Assembly: GCA_027919835.1 (NCBI GenBank)
Contig: JANVFP010000046.1
Location: forward strand, 1-64,000
DNA from: Lentinula raphanica
Lineage: Eukaryota; Basidiomycota; Agaricomycetes; Agaricales; Omphalotaceae
Length of the DNA stretch: 64,000 nucleotides
Direction of reading: 5' to 3'
The translations under genes and the position numbers were made by a program. The notes under the pieces were generated by a model. That model worked only from the letters and a program-made list of their open reading frames with translations, was not told where the DNA came from and made no database searches. Shown in pieces: positions 9,980-20,805 of the stretch. The stretch's first letter is position 1. Each line of letters opens with the position of its first letter.

Positions 9980-11639
9980 ATGCCTGCCCCAGTCAAAATC
10001 AATCTCGACACAAGGAAATACCGCCCGAGCAACAAGTCCGCCACCCGGATACGTGACAAGGGAACATCCTTGACACTCTACTTCGAGGAGGGCAAAAAAA
10101 CATCGATCGAACTACATGACGTGTATGTAAATCTCAAATTCAGTTCGACTCAAGCCGTTTCACCAATCTCTCCATTCAGAGTTTGCATCAAGAATCGCCT
10201 CTCTAATTTCAAACGTGAACGTGAACTTCTGTCCTATGGGACAATCAGAGGCATCCTTGAGATCAACAAAGAGATAAAAGTCCTCGTAACGTGGTTCCTT
10301 CGAAAGACCGAAATTGAAAAGTACCTCCGCAAAATTGGGTATCCCCCGGAACTCATCGCCGGGTTAGCCGAGAATGAGTTTGTCGACACGGACATTGAAG
10401 GAATCATCGACGAACGGGACGTTTTAGGTAAGGACTCAGAATATCCCTCTATCAAGCCTGCTATTGAACTTGATTATTGTAGATTTGGCTGGCCTACATC
10501 TCCTTACAGACGACATAGAAGATGTCGATTTTCACCTCCTTACAGCAAAAGCGTATTTCTATCGGTTTTTCCTTAGTACCAAGACTGGTCGTCTGGATGT
10601 CTTGGGAAACGGACGCTGGTTCGACAATATATGCAACGTCTGCAAGCATATATATGATCCCGATACGTGCTATCAGGTATACTGTCAGGGATGCCGTCAT
10701 TGGTTCTGTATCCTTCATGTGGACCCATTGCCAGATCCGGAGGAAGCTAAGGGAGGAAAACCTGTCACAAAATTATCTGCAGACAAATCTTCTCTTGAGG
10801 CGCCAGCACAAACAGGACATCAACTGTCTTCAGCACCTCCCCCAGTTCCTTCGTCGACACCTCCCCCAGTTCCTTCGTCGACACCTCCCCCGGTTCCTTC
10901 GCCAGCACCTCCATCTTCAAGACCTGCGCATGTTGTACCATCTTCCACTCGCCAACGCACATCCTCGGCGATTGCAGGTACTCCTCCTTCACCGGCCACC
11001 AGTGACGTTGCAAAGGCTGGAAAGGATAAGGATAATAATATGACCAACCTCGGTCAGAAGGGTCAGGAGGAGAAGATGGACGTCGATGAGGAGGGGCCAA
11101 AGCAGGATGAGGATATGGACATGGACCACCATAAGAACGACGACGACGACGACGGGGAAAGTGAGATCGAGGACCAGAACGACGATGGGGACAATGGGGA
11201 CGGAGAGACTGATGCTGATGCAGAGAGCGAGGAGACCAAGGATCTTGGGAGGATCACAGTGACTTATCTGCCACCTATTCGGGTAGCAAGTCATGCCACC
11301 AACCATAGCAACACCAACTTGAACGCCAAGGATAGTCCGCCCAAGATACTGAAGGCTTTGCGGCAGGCTCCCATCCTTCGAGGTTTAGGATGGGAGCAGG
11401 AGCTGTATCCCCACGGCCACGCTGCAGGAGTCCATGGCTGGCTCGTTACCGGAAATCACTTTCTCCACTCTACGAAATGGAAACCGAAGCAGGGATTTCC
11501 TGGGGGGGATTGGGCGAACACTTGGGCGCTCTCCTACGAGCAGGGCTCGCGAGCGACGCCTCAAGCCGTTGCCGAGTCGATGATGGCAGTCTTGCCGGCC
11601 ATTGAGCAGGACTGGAAGTGCCCCCTTTGTCACATCTAA
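9980..11639 (+). CDS. BAH-like / Cys-His cluster / acidic-linker protein, copy B (534 aa)
   Basis: Two exons, 9980-10427 and 10483-11639. Exon 1 is exactly as long as in copy A (448 bp) and the intron is 55 bp. The layout matches copy A: BAH-like region (SYGTIRGILEINKEIKVLVT, then NEFVDTDIEGII), CxxC...CxxC....C..H cluster, low-complexity linker, acidic tract, and a C-terminal domain with RGLGWEQELYP and GVHGWLVTGNHF, ending CPLCHI. The linker contains a 24-bp repeat (PPPVPSST) three times at about 10850-10920 that copy A lacks. Linkers have diverged freely while both end domains are well kept, suggesting both copies were under selection. Function is inferred only: nuclear, chromatin or modified-DNA binding. 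Confidence 0.75.
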
Positions 11640-12055
11640 TCTAAGGACCGATTTTTGTACAGTCCATCATCTATATCTCGAGACGTGGATTCATCACTGA
11701 AATGTGCTTTGGACTTGGACTATTTTACTTATGTAGCTCATAAAAATCCCTCGAATTCCCATGTACATGTTTGTGTTTCTACCCTTGTTTGTTTACTTTT
11801 ATTGTTCTTTATGTCCTGTGTAAAATTTGAGGTGAAAGCCTGGGTAAAATAGAAGAACTGTTTTGGCGAATGTTATGACACGAGTGTAATCTTTTGAGAA
11901 ATGAGTGATTTCTCCACCTTTATGGACCGTAAGAAACGAAACTACAGTTTGCCTCAAGAAGCGTATGCACTAACTTGTATCTGGTGAATAAACTCTTATT
12001 GCATATGAGTAAAACTTGTATTTTATTCATTCATGTCGTCCCACTCCGTAGCCCG
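11640..12055. other. Intergenic, no supported gene
   Basis: 3' flank of copy B ('ctaaggaccgatttttgta' matches copy A), then AT-rich DNA with no supported gene. Confidence 0.35.
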
Positions 12056-12165
12056 GCTCGGTTCCCCGAACTTCGTCCCGGCTTCCCCGAACTTCGTCCC
12101 GGCTTCCCCGAACTTCGTCCCGACTTCCCCGAACTTCGTCCCGACTTCCCCGAAGTCCGGCCCGG
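12056..12165 (+). repeat. 21-bp minisatellite, about five copies
   Basis: The unit ttccccgaacttcgtcccgg (plus c) is repeated about five times with few changes, the last copy diverged. Every frame across it is open and repetitive (e.g. FPELRPG), so the 198-codon open frame at 11975-12571 is not taken as a gene. Confidence 0.75.
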
Positions 12166-12819
12166 TGTTCCCCCCCCCTGGGTGTTTGCGCATAAAACAA
12201 CACAAAAAAACAAGAGGCGTCGTAGAAGGACAGGCTCAACTACTGTAGGGGTAAATCTTGGATGGAAAAGGTCTATTATACCCAGCCCTGAGGGCGCCTT
12301 GCAAGGCGTGTTACCCCATTCTTGTTGCAAAGAGTACCGAGCTAGATACTATCAGGGTACTACCACAACAGATTTGAATGTAAAAGGGTTAGCATTGATG
12401 GAGAAGACTTCGTACGAAGCTTGTCATGTAGTACGCACCACAAGACCACCAAGTTGTTTCAAAAAGAAAAATTGCAGGCGACAAGGCGAAAGAAGGGGCG
12501 TCCTGGAAGGACTTCCCCAAGGACCACCTAGGCTAAATTGTGAACGGACAAGTGAGCTTAAAGGAAGATAGCTACTTCTGCAGCAATCCATACAGGAAGC
12601 TCACTCCTCAATTCCTTCTTTACTGGAATTCCGTCGTAGTGGCAATGCCTATTTTGATTACAACCACCCACCAATACCTTGCAGTAAGGAAACACACACT
12701 CTGCGCTGCTGCTGCAATTCCTTACAGTAAAAATAACAGGTGCACTAATATTTCTCTCGTTCGTATCCCAATTTAAAGCTCAAAAGGCTGTATCATCTCC
12801 TCTCAAATGATACTCCTTG
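12166..12819. other. Intergenic, no supported gene
   Basis: No gene is supported. One short fragment of the palindromic-core repeat (ggcgtcctggaaggactt) is present at about 12498. Confidence 0.35.
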
Positions 12820-13490
12820 CTGTCTTTCCAGGACACCCTATGTATCAAGCAATCAACAAACCTCCTTGAAAGGCACTATTGGTCTTTCCGGGACGCCCTA
12901 TGTGTCAAGCAATATCATGGCATTATTTGTGGTAGGTATAGAATAAGGGGATGCTTATTGCTGTCTTTCGAGGACACTCTGTGTATCAAGTAACATCCTT
13001 GCAAGGCAATATTGCCCTTATGTGGTAGGTATAGAATAACAGGATGAAGCAATATTTGGAACTTCTTATAAGGCAAAACAAGCATTTGACTATTCCATAC
13101 CTACTCTAACACGGCAATATTGCCCCGCAAGAAATTTGCATAATGCTTGACACGCTACCGACCACCGAAATGGCAAATATTGCTTGACACACAGGGCCTC
13201 CTGGAAGGACAGGATCCTGTTATTCCATTCCCACTACAAGAGAGTAACATCGCCTCTCGTAGCGCGATACACAGGGCGTCCTGGAAGGCCAGCATCGTGC
13301 TGGTCTATACCTGCCACAACAGGGCAAATATTGTTCGACACGCAGGGCCTCCTGGAAGGGCAGGATGGTGCCATTCCACCAGGAGAAAGTCCTGGATGTA
13401 GTTTGATACGCAGGGCGTCCTGGAAGGCCAGCATTCTGCCAGTCTATCCTTACCGCGAAACGACAAATATTGCTTAACACAAACACAGAC
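12820..13490. repeat. Palindromic-core repeat cluster in both orientations
   Basis: Copies of the 81-bp family run forward near 12824-13060 (tttccaggacaccctatgta) and reversed from about 13190 to 13480 (gggcctcctggaaggacagg). The orientation flips around 13100. The cluster immediately precedes the large palindrome. Confidence 0.65.
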
Positions 13491-13494
13491 ACCT

Positions 13495-13687
13495 GTCTGT
13501 TTAGCAAACCTTGCAGCAAAAAGAAAAAAAAATAACCCTACGGCTGTCTGTTTAGCAAACCTTGCAGCAAAAAGAAAAAAAAACCAACCCTACGGCTGTC
13601 TGTTTAGCAAACGTGGGCCTGTGTGTTAACGTGGACCTGTGTGTTAAAGTGGGCCTGTGTGTTAACATGGGCCTGTGTGTTAACATG
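13495..13687 (+). repeat. Flanking units of the palindrome's composite repeat
   Basis: Two more units of 'ctgtctgtttagcaaacctt' plus an A-rich segment, then the start of the 18-bp minisatellite. They form the left shoulder of the palindrome; similar units occur on the right at 14806-14880. Confidence 0.6.
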
Positions 13688-14805
13688 GGCCTGTGTGTTA
13701 ACGTGGGCCTGTCTGTTTAGCAAACCTTGCAGCAAAAAGAAAAAAAACCAACCCTACGGCTGTCTGTTTAGCAAACGTGGGCCTGTGTGTTAACGTGGAC
13801 CTGTGTGTTAAAGTGGGCCTGTGTGTTAACATGGGCCTGTGTGTTAACATGGGCCTGTGTGTTAAAGTGGGCCTGTGTGTTAACATGGGCCTGTGTGTTA
13901 ACATGGGCCTGTGTGTGGGCCTGTGTGTTAACATGGGCCTGTGTGTTAACATGGGCCTGTGTGTTCACGTGGGCCTGTGTGTTAACGTGGGCCTGTGCGT
14001 TAACGTGAGCCTGTGCGTTTAGCAAACCTTGCAGCCAAAAAAAAAAAAAAACAAAACAAAAAGAACAAAAAAAGGAAAAGAAAAAAAAAGAAGAGAAAAA
14101 AGAGAGAAAAAGAAAAAGAACAAAGAAAAAAAACAAAAAAAACAAAAAAACAAAAAAGAAGAAAAAAAAACCAATTCTACGGCTGTCTGTTTAACAAACC
14201 TTGCAGCAAAGAGAAAAACAAAACCTTACGCCCTACGTCTGTCCTAGGACAGACGTAGGGTGGTTTTGTTTTTCTTTTTGCTGCAAGGTTTGTTAAACAG
14301 ACAGCCGTAGAATTGGTTTTTTTTTCTTCTTTTTTGTTTTTTTGTTTTTTTTTGTTTTTTTCTTTGTTCTTTTTCTTTTTCTCTCTTTTTTCTCTTCTTT
14401 TTTTTCTTTTCCTTTTTTTGTTCTTTTTGTTTTGTTTTTTTTTTTTTTGGCTGCAAGGTTTGCTAAACGCACAGGCTCACGTTAACGCACAGGCCCACGT
14501 TAACACACAGGCCCACGTGAACACACAGGCCCATGTTAACACACAGGCCCATGTTAACACACAGGCCCACACACAGGCCCATGTTAACACACAGGCCCAT
14601 GTTAACACACAGGCCCACTTTAACACACAGGCCCATGTTAACACACAGGCCCATGTTAACACACAGGCCCACTTTAACACACAGGTCCACGTTAACACAC
14701 AGGCCCACGTTTGCTAAACAGACAGCCGTAGGGTTGGTTTTTTTCTTTTTGCTGCAAGGTTTGCTAAACAGACAGGCCCACGTCAACACACAGGCTCAGG
14801 TTTGT
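13688..14805. repeat. About 1.1-kb near-perfect inverted repeat (giant palindrome)
   Basis: The two arms, about 13688-14245 and 14246-14805, are almost exact reverse complements. They meet at a 30-bp perfect palindrome centred at 14245/14246 (...GTCTGTCCTAGGACAGAC...). Each arm holds, from the centre out: a 'ttgcagcaaa' segment, about 130 bp of A/G-only (or T/C-only) tract, an 18-bp minisatellite (gggcctgtgtgttaacat) of about 15 units, and further 'tgtttagcaaaccttgcagc' units. Only a handful of mismatches or short gaps are visible. The open frames reading QAHVNT or GLCVNM are repeat translations, not genes. Confidence 0.8.
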
Positions 14806-14879
14806 TAAACAGACAGCCGTAGAATTGGTTTTTTTTTTTCTGTTTGCTGCAAGGTTTGCTAAACAGACACACAGGCCCA

Positions 14880-15150
14880 CAGGCCGTCCTGGAAGGACAG
14901 CATCCTGCTATTTCCTACTGCAAGAGAGCAGTCTTGCCTTGCAAGAAGTCCTAGATGTAGCCTGACACACAGGGCGTCCTGGAAGGCCAGTCTATACTTA
15001 TAAAAATCAAGGCCACCTTCATCTCTTGTGATAGCCCTAGAATGCCAGGGTGCTGAGTTTCCAGGACACACTGGGTCTTAGGCAATATCCAAATCTCCTT
15101 ACAGGGCAATATTGGTCCTTCCTGGACGCCCTATGTGTTAAGTAATATCA
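14880..15150. repeat. Palindromic-core repeat copies beyond the palindrome
   Basis: Reversed copies (gccgtcctggaaggacagca, gcgtcctggaaggccagt) and a forward copy (tggtccttcctggacgccct) of the 81-bp family. The giant palindrome is thus bracketed on both sides by this family. Confidence 0.55.
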
Positions 15151-15279
15151 AACAACCCTTGAAACCAACAAGTTGGACAGCTACAAGCTAGAGATCTTAA
15201 AATGCAGGGTGAAGGCTGCTGGGCAGTACATTCTACACCAAAGATCAGGGCTTGGAAGGTCAATATTGATCCTTCTCGT

Positions 15280-15533
15280 TGTTGGAGATTTGGTAGGTTA
15301 GGTTTACAGGGAAGAACATTCAGAGAGTTAGGTTAGAGGACAAGCCAAGACTTGACGAGAATTACCCATCTGGGGTTACAAAGTACATACAGTTTATATA
15401 GGCTTTTTGTATGTACTGATATATAAGAATGTCAGCTCGAGGACGTGCAAATGCGTCGTCACTATGTGCCGACGATGCGAATTAACTTAAAATGACTTGA
15501 ATCGACGTAGGAACGCGTCGATCCGGTTGTTTA
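15280..15533 (+). mobile_element. Probable solo LTR fragment (family also at 55170)
   Basis: Begins TGTTGGAGA and shares with 55170-55484 a 'gtttatatagg...ttttgtatgta' TATA-like region, 'aatgtc(a/g)gct(c/t)gaggacgtg', and 'cgtcgtcactatgtgccgac' up to 'cgcgtcgatccggttgttta'. The layout suggests a long terminal repeat, with a promoter-like TATA in the middle and TG at the start. No internal retroelement genes are found nearby. Confidence 0.45.
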
Positions 15534-15540
15534 TCCTTGT

Positions 15541-15790
15541 TGTTGGATACTTGGTTGACTTACAAGAGAGAGAGACCAGAGTTAGAGAACAAAAGAAGCT
15601 AGATTTAACAAGAATAACTGAACAGGAGCTTTTACAACGCAAGCCTACAACTTATATAGATATTCTGTAGGTACTTGATATAACAGGAAAGTATTATATA
15701 TAAATGTCGGCTTGAGGACGTGTCATCACAGTTACAATCACGATTGTGATGACAAGTCCCAGTGCCGGTCGTATTAACTTGTCGTCGGCA
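15541..15790 (+). mobile_element. Second, related LTR-like fragment in direct order
   Basis: Starts TGTTGGATAC and shares 'aatgtcggcttgaggacgtg' and 'gattgtgatgacaagtccca' with the copy at 55170. It lies directly after the previous copy. The two may be rearranged pieces of one or two solo LTRs. Confidence 0.4.
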
Positions 15791-16175
15791 ATGACGAGTT
15801 TTTGGGTAGATGAAAGGGAAGGAGGGTCAAACGCGTCAACATTCGACCGGGTTGCTCTCTTCCCAGAAGGCAGTAGCTACGGCGAAACTCGTTAAACCGG
15901 GAAACTTTAAACCCAGGCCCTTGAAGCTCGAGTCTTTGAGTACTCTATGACCTTGAGCTTACGCACGATGCCTCCCTTCGATTGTGTGGACGTACGCAGA
16001 TTGTGCCTCACACGACCCAGCATTCTTGCGAGAGGATACATATTTGTCGGAGGTAGAGATGAATGATTCGAGGGCCAGGGAAGTTGTACGACGTAGACTC
16101 AATATGATACTGACATACTGGCTGAATCCTCTGCAGTCATCTGACAGATGTAACTTGGGTATCTTGGCTGATATA

Positions 16176-17587
16176 CAGTCGACTCCCTCCTATCTCATAC
16201 CCCTCGGTCATGGGTCCAGGGTATGGGTAAAGAGGGAGTATGGCCCAGCAGGGAGCCCTGGTTTTTAGCGCCAGATCCTTGCTAATAGCTCGATTCTGTG
16301 TATTTAAGCTATCTACGACCTAAGTACTACCAAAACAGAGTGCAGATTCTAGACATGTCTGAAGTAATCGGTCAACTGAGTATCTACCATATGAGAGCTT
16401 TCCTCCAAACGAGTTTGACGGCCAAACGAAGCAAGAAACATAGTCCTTGAGTGTAGTAGCTGCATGTAAGGCTTGACGACGACTCGGGCGTACAGGAACT
16501 GGAGCATCGTCATCCTTGTCATCATCGCCGCCATTGATTTCACCATTATCCTGTGCAGCGTGAGCATCCATCACGGCGTCGAAGATTTCCTGATCAGAAG
16601 TTTCATGCATCATGAAATGAGCTTCTTTCTTGGGATTCAAGAGAGCATCGATGCTCATCCGATTGACGTGCTGAAGAGCACCAGTGTTCACAAGACCATC
16701 AAGAGCATCTTCAACCTCTTGCTCTGCGATCTGGATTGGGTCATGCGAGGTTTCGTGAACGAGTGAGGCAATAGGTACTGAGACAGCACCTGACGATGGG
16801 TTCGTGGACTCGGATGTTGGAAGAATGCCAGTCTTTCTCCAACAGTGAGCAATCGTACTCGCCTCAACTTCCTTCCACGCCTTTTCAGCCAAACGCATTG
16901 CTTCGAGCTGATTGATGTCGTAAATTTCTGCAGGAGTAATGCCAGAGTCGTAACGATCGATAGCGCGCTGGATGTAATGACGACGATAGTGAGCCTTGAA
17001 GCAGCGGATGATACCGGCATCGTTAGGTTGGATATGCGAGGTGAGGTTGGGATGGATGTTTTCAACGGCGATGTTCTGCAGACCTTCGGGTGGTTTGTGA
17101 GCAGTGCAGTTGTCCTGGAGAAGGAGGATCTTTCGCTTGTGTTGGATAAGCTTCTGTTCCCACTCTAGAAGCCAATCCTGATACAGGCTTATCGTCATCC
17201 AAGCTTTGGCATTGTTCCGGTAGTAAAACCCAAGCTGCCAGCCTTCCTTGTTGCCGAACGCGCGAGACTTCTTGGCCTTCCCGATAATGAATGCTTGTCC
17301 TTTCTCCGAACCATCTGCATTAGCTGGATGCGAAGCACGAAACAGGTTCAAACTTTCAAGAAATGTGTCAGAAAATGATCAGAATATTGAATATTAGACA
17401 TGTAAGTATTGTCCGACTATGGGGTATGGCCCTATCTTAAGCGGCGATGACCCTGAAAATCCTATGGGTTATGGGTTATAAGTGAAGTATGGGTTGTTTG
17501 GCTGTAACCAAGGTGGTTACAGGAAAAATCCATGGGTCAAGAGGAAGTATGGGTGTATAGGGATATGGGTTAATAGGGAGTCGACTG
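16176..17587 (-). mobile_element. Decayed pogo/Tigger-like DNA transposon with TIRs and TA target duplication
   Basis: Both ends are CAGTCGACTCCCT inverted repeats (16176 onward; reverse complement ending at 17587), each flanked by TA (16174-16175 and 17588-17589). This is the usual target duplication of the Tc1/mariner/pogo superfamily. At 1412 bp the element is shorter than complete relatives, and the transposase lacks its N-terminal half. Sub-terminal 'tatgggt' motifs are repeated at both ends, as in many such elements. Confidence 0.8.
16320..17351 (-). pseudogene. Truncated DDE transposase of the pogo/Tigger type
   Basis: A 343-codon open frame matching the C-terminal part of a pogo-family transposase. 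NADGSEKGQAFIIGKAKKSR follows where the first catalytic Asp should be. ILLLQDNCTAH holds the second Asp (about residue 80), and SHIQPNDAGIIRCFKAHYRR the third (about residue 111). The C-terminal tail is acidic. The helix-turn-helix/CENP-B-like DNA-binding region and first catalytic Asp are missing, so it cannot act alone. The open frame probably reflects recent decay. Confidence 0.8.
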
Positions 17588-17589
17588 TA

Positions 17590-18166
17590 TAGTATAGTCT
17601 TCGTTACGCGTGTACTCTGAGCTTTGTTATGGCGGCTTCTAGGAGCATCAGAAATGAAGGAGAAGAGGGAAATTGGGTGGAAGAGGAAGTGGTCGTTGAA
17701 GGAAACGACAGGGAGAGGATAAAGGGCAGTAGCTTCAAGCTTGGAGGGTCCTGGAGATTATGACACCACCCCTTCTTCTGTTTGCTCTCGAACGCGGAGA
17801 GAATACGTGACATGGCTGATTTCGATGAACAGATTGCCTTTGAGGAACGATGAAGTCAGGCGAGTGTCTATAGCCTCAAGCTCGTCTTTATGAATGCCAG
17901 CTACTGTGATCAATCCTGGTTGCAAATATAAGCAACGGAAAAGGCAGTGAGTTGAACGTACATACCAGCGTGTGTGCCATAGTCTTCATATTTTTGATCT
18001 TGAATAGAGTCGTCTTGCGACAGGCCTACTGCAGCTTCTTTAATAGAGGAACACAAATATCCACTTAAGTACTTATCTTACGGACTATGTTGCATGTGGT
18101 AATGGTGTTCGAGAACTGTAACTATGTACAACTGATGAATCAATACAGGTGGCATTATCCTTTTCA
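17590..18166. other. Intergenic, no supported gene
   Basis: Short overlapping frames only; no domain or intron pattern is recognised. Confidence 0.35.
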
Positions 18167-18725
18167 CTATAACTGATGAGAATCAGCTAGGATTTCACAG
18201 AAAGACAGGGGAAACATGTACCTCACGTCCTTGCAGCCTTCAAAAGGAGCGGACGAATAAACCTTCTCCAAGTAGTTGAACGATTCGAGGTGAAGACAAA
18301 GATTTCGCGGTGAACTTTGTGACCTTGACAGGAGCGTTTGTGAGATGAGCATAGAGAGACCGAGAGACGTACAATGAGGACATTGGACATAAGGCCTGTC
18401 GTAACACTTCAGTTCCAGTAGAAGATGTGCCAGTGCCTCTGGGACGGCGACGAACGGTTAGTATACAAGCATTAGCATCGAAGAACTTACCTGCTCTCCG
18501 CCTTCTTCTAACCGCGATAGGAGGCATCCAATCTCGATTGGAGCATGGGCACTGTCTATCCCATTGTTTCTGCCGTCGAGCGAAATTGTTCGTCATTCCG
18601 ATTTTATATCGGTAGCCGTTGTCAATAAATGCATAAAGGAAACCGGGTCCATCTGCGAGTGATGTCGAGCGTGATCGGCGGGATGCAATGATAGTGCGTA
18701 GTACAGGGTGGGATCGCCGGGCCAT
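18167..18725 (-). CDS. T5orf172 (GIY-YIG-like) domain protein, 168 aa
   Basis: Exons 18725-18491 and 18438-18167; the 52-bp intron (GTAAGT, CTAAC, CCAG) joins one frame of 168 aa. Residues about 25-65 show the T5orf172 signature: GFLYAFIDNGYRYKIGMTNN, then FARRQKQWDRQCPC. The exon junction gives RRRRRAEALAHLLLELKCYD then a CPHC pair, as in many basidiomycete members. The family is related to GIY-YIG endonucleases and, in fungi, occurs as large lineage-specific expansions of unknown role. The ATG at 18725 is preferred because the upstream TTG is not a normal start. The C-terminal 60 residues are not recognised. Confidence 0.8.
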
Positions 18726-18728
18726 CGT

Positions 18729-19175
18729 GGGCAAGAATATGAAATGTGATGAGCGTGTTCTTGGAATGGTCTAACACCAACAATAGCTTCGAGACGAAAA
18801 AGAAAGCAAAGACTGAAAATCGGAATTGTTTGATTTGGGGTGTGATCGAGCCGTGTAGGCAGGATTATTGAATGTGATGAGCGTGCCTCTGGGATTGATT
18901 TTCGCGATGAATGGCAGTGTGCTGGTGATTTCCAAGATGAAGAGGGAAGTCAAGACAGGAATTCAATGACTGGGGAACTAGTGCGCGATGGAAGGATACT
19001 GTCGTGTGGGCAGGGCTATGTAATCTGACGAGTGTGTCTTGGGATTGAATATCACCACTGATAGAGGCGTGCCGTTGATTTCCAAGATGAGAATTTGATT
19101 ACTGGAACTTCGCGCGCGATCGAAGGCAAAACGAGTTGTGGGCAGGAATATGGATTGTGATGAGCGTCCTTCGTA
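18729..19175 (+). repeat. About four diverged 130-150 bp tandem units upstream of the T5orf172 gene
   Basis: The marker 'gggcagg(a/g)(a/c)tat...gtgatgagcgtg' recurs near 18729, 18859, 19010 and 19140. A second shared block is 'ttgatttccaagatga(g)aga'. The first unit overlaps the start of the gene, so gene and repeat may have been duplicated together and the extra copies lost. Confidence 0.5.
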
Positions 19176-19469
19176 GACATGAACAACGCTTTACGATGAA
19201 CTCTTTAGCCCAAAGACGTATCTGAAAACTTCGACTTGGCCCGAGATGGAAGGAAACAGATGAAGGAAACAGATGATGAGATCCAGAAATATAAGGAGTG
19301 ATTGGTTGTCGTTCACTGCAGTCTTGAATAGACGATTGCTCCGACTGGAAGTGAACTTAGGTATAAGAGAACCGAGAAAACCCTTAACTCTAACATTCAG
19401 GAGCAACTCCAGAAGAAAACTTGGAAACTCAACGATTTTTCCGAGAGATACATGAGACAATATAGGTAC
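19176..19469. other. No supported gene
   Basis: Short opposing frames only. Confidence 0.3.
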
Positions 19470-19640
19470 ACAGCACGTCCTGACCCATCCCTACTGTACC
19501 CTACCCTATTCCTACCCATTTCTATTCCCTTCATACCCTTGCCTTATCCCATCCCTATCCTTGCCCCATCCCTACCCTTGCCCTAGACTTATCCTACCCC
19601 ATCCCTCCTCCATTCCTACCCATTTCCATCTTTTTTTCGG
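19470..19640 (+). repeat. Short CCCTA/CCCATC-rich patch
   Basis: Degenerate 'ccctaccctattcctaccca' and 'ccatccctacccttgccc' units. This is a diverged outlier of the large array at 20806-21418, separated from it by about 1.2 kb. Confidence 0.55.
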
Positions 19641-19649
19641 TCCAAATAC

Positions 19650-20060
19650 GCTCTCTAAGCCTTTTGATCGTTGGCCGACCCTACGCTGAGCTGGCGCTTA
19701 CCCGGCGTCTCCGCATCAAAACGTGGAAGCGCCATACCGTTGCTTTTCATCTCTTCCTCATCGGCTCTCTTCCTCAAGACCATGGGACCGTCGAAACATA
19801 GCTAGGATCAAGAAGAACGATAGGAGGGACAGTAGAAATGACGAGGCAAGGGCTCAAAGGGTTGGCTTCATCTCTTCCTCAAGACCATGGGACCGTCGCG
19901 ATGCAGCTAGGACCAAGAAGAACGAGACGAGGGACAGTAGAAATAACGAGGCAAGGGTTGAAAAGGTTCGATGATCGTGGCCTGCAACACCTAGTGCGTA
20001 ATCCGTTCCATGTACTTTCGAACTAACGAGGTCCCGCCGTTAGGCTAGGACCATCTTCGA
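19650..20060 (+). repeat. Dispersed element, copy 1 (inverted relative to 56230-56570)
   Basis: 'tggccgaccctacgctgagc'...'aaacgtggaagcgcc' and 'gtgcgtaatccgttc'...'gaactaacgag' match the reverse complement of parts of 56230-56570. Inside it, a unit of about 102 bp (cctcaagaccatgggaccgt...) is present twice in tandem at about 19775 and 19877. It is probably a non-autonomous transposon or TE fragment; its ends are not resolved. Confidence 0.45.
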
Positions 20061-20805
20061 CTCGCATCGATGATGTTGACCCATCTATAGTACCCCTGGA
20101 TCCCCACCACTCAAGTAACTCCTCGGATCCCCCTTTTCGTGTCAATTCCCCGGTTCCGCCCTGTCAAACTCGTTATCACATCCCCGTTTGCCCGTTCACC
20201 CTTTCTTTGGCTCGTTTTCATCACCCCCGGATCCTCACTGCTTCGTCCGATCATCTGGGATGACGATACATTCTCTGGCACCTCATACTGTGATGACCCC
20301 TTCCTTTATCTCCGGCCCTTGACGACTCACAAAGACTCAGCGCTCTCCTTCCGGATCTTGGTCCCTCTTTGTTTATTTGCTTACGTTCTCTTCGTTACTC
20401 TTACTTAACGGCGAGGTGGATTTGTAACCACATCAATCCATGCCTGTTTTTCTTGTATTCGTTCCAGCAACGACGCATACGCGCGCAGCACTGGAACATG
20501 TCATTGTAAATTACTTTACGGTGACACGTTTGCTCACTGACATCTTTTACCTACTGGCTCCCTTATATATCTATGTGATACAAAACTCTATAAATACACT
20601 ATGTCATACCTGTACTTACCCAGATGATATACTTTGCAATCTATTTGCTTTATTCTTTCCTCTGTCATCTCTAAGCTAGCACTATCCACAGTCTCTATAC
20701 ACTAAGGACCTCAGTCCTCAACAACTCCAGATCCTTGGTGTAGACTGCCAGCTCAGCAGTCCTGTGCTGTTCAAGTTGATTTTGTGCTTGTATCAAAGAC
20801 CATCC
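20061..20805. other. No supported gene
   Basis: Moderately C/T-rich plus strand with short open frames and no recognisable domain. Confidence 0.3.

Noticed and set aside
11975..12571. 198-codon plus-strand frame with FPELRPG repeats
   Set aside because: It is produced by the 21-bp minisatellite; no start context, intron or domain outside it.
13698..14717. Long open frames on both strands reading QAHVNT, GLCVNM or Lys/Arg-rich tracts
   Set aside because: They are translations of the 18-bp minisatellite and homopurine tracts; every frame is open because the repeat length is a multiple of three.
13495..14880. CRISPR-like regularly spaced repeats
   Set aside because: The spacers are themselves repeats and the DNA is eukaryotic; it is a minisatellite, not a CRISPR array.
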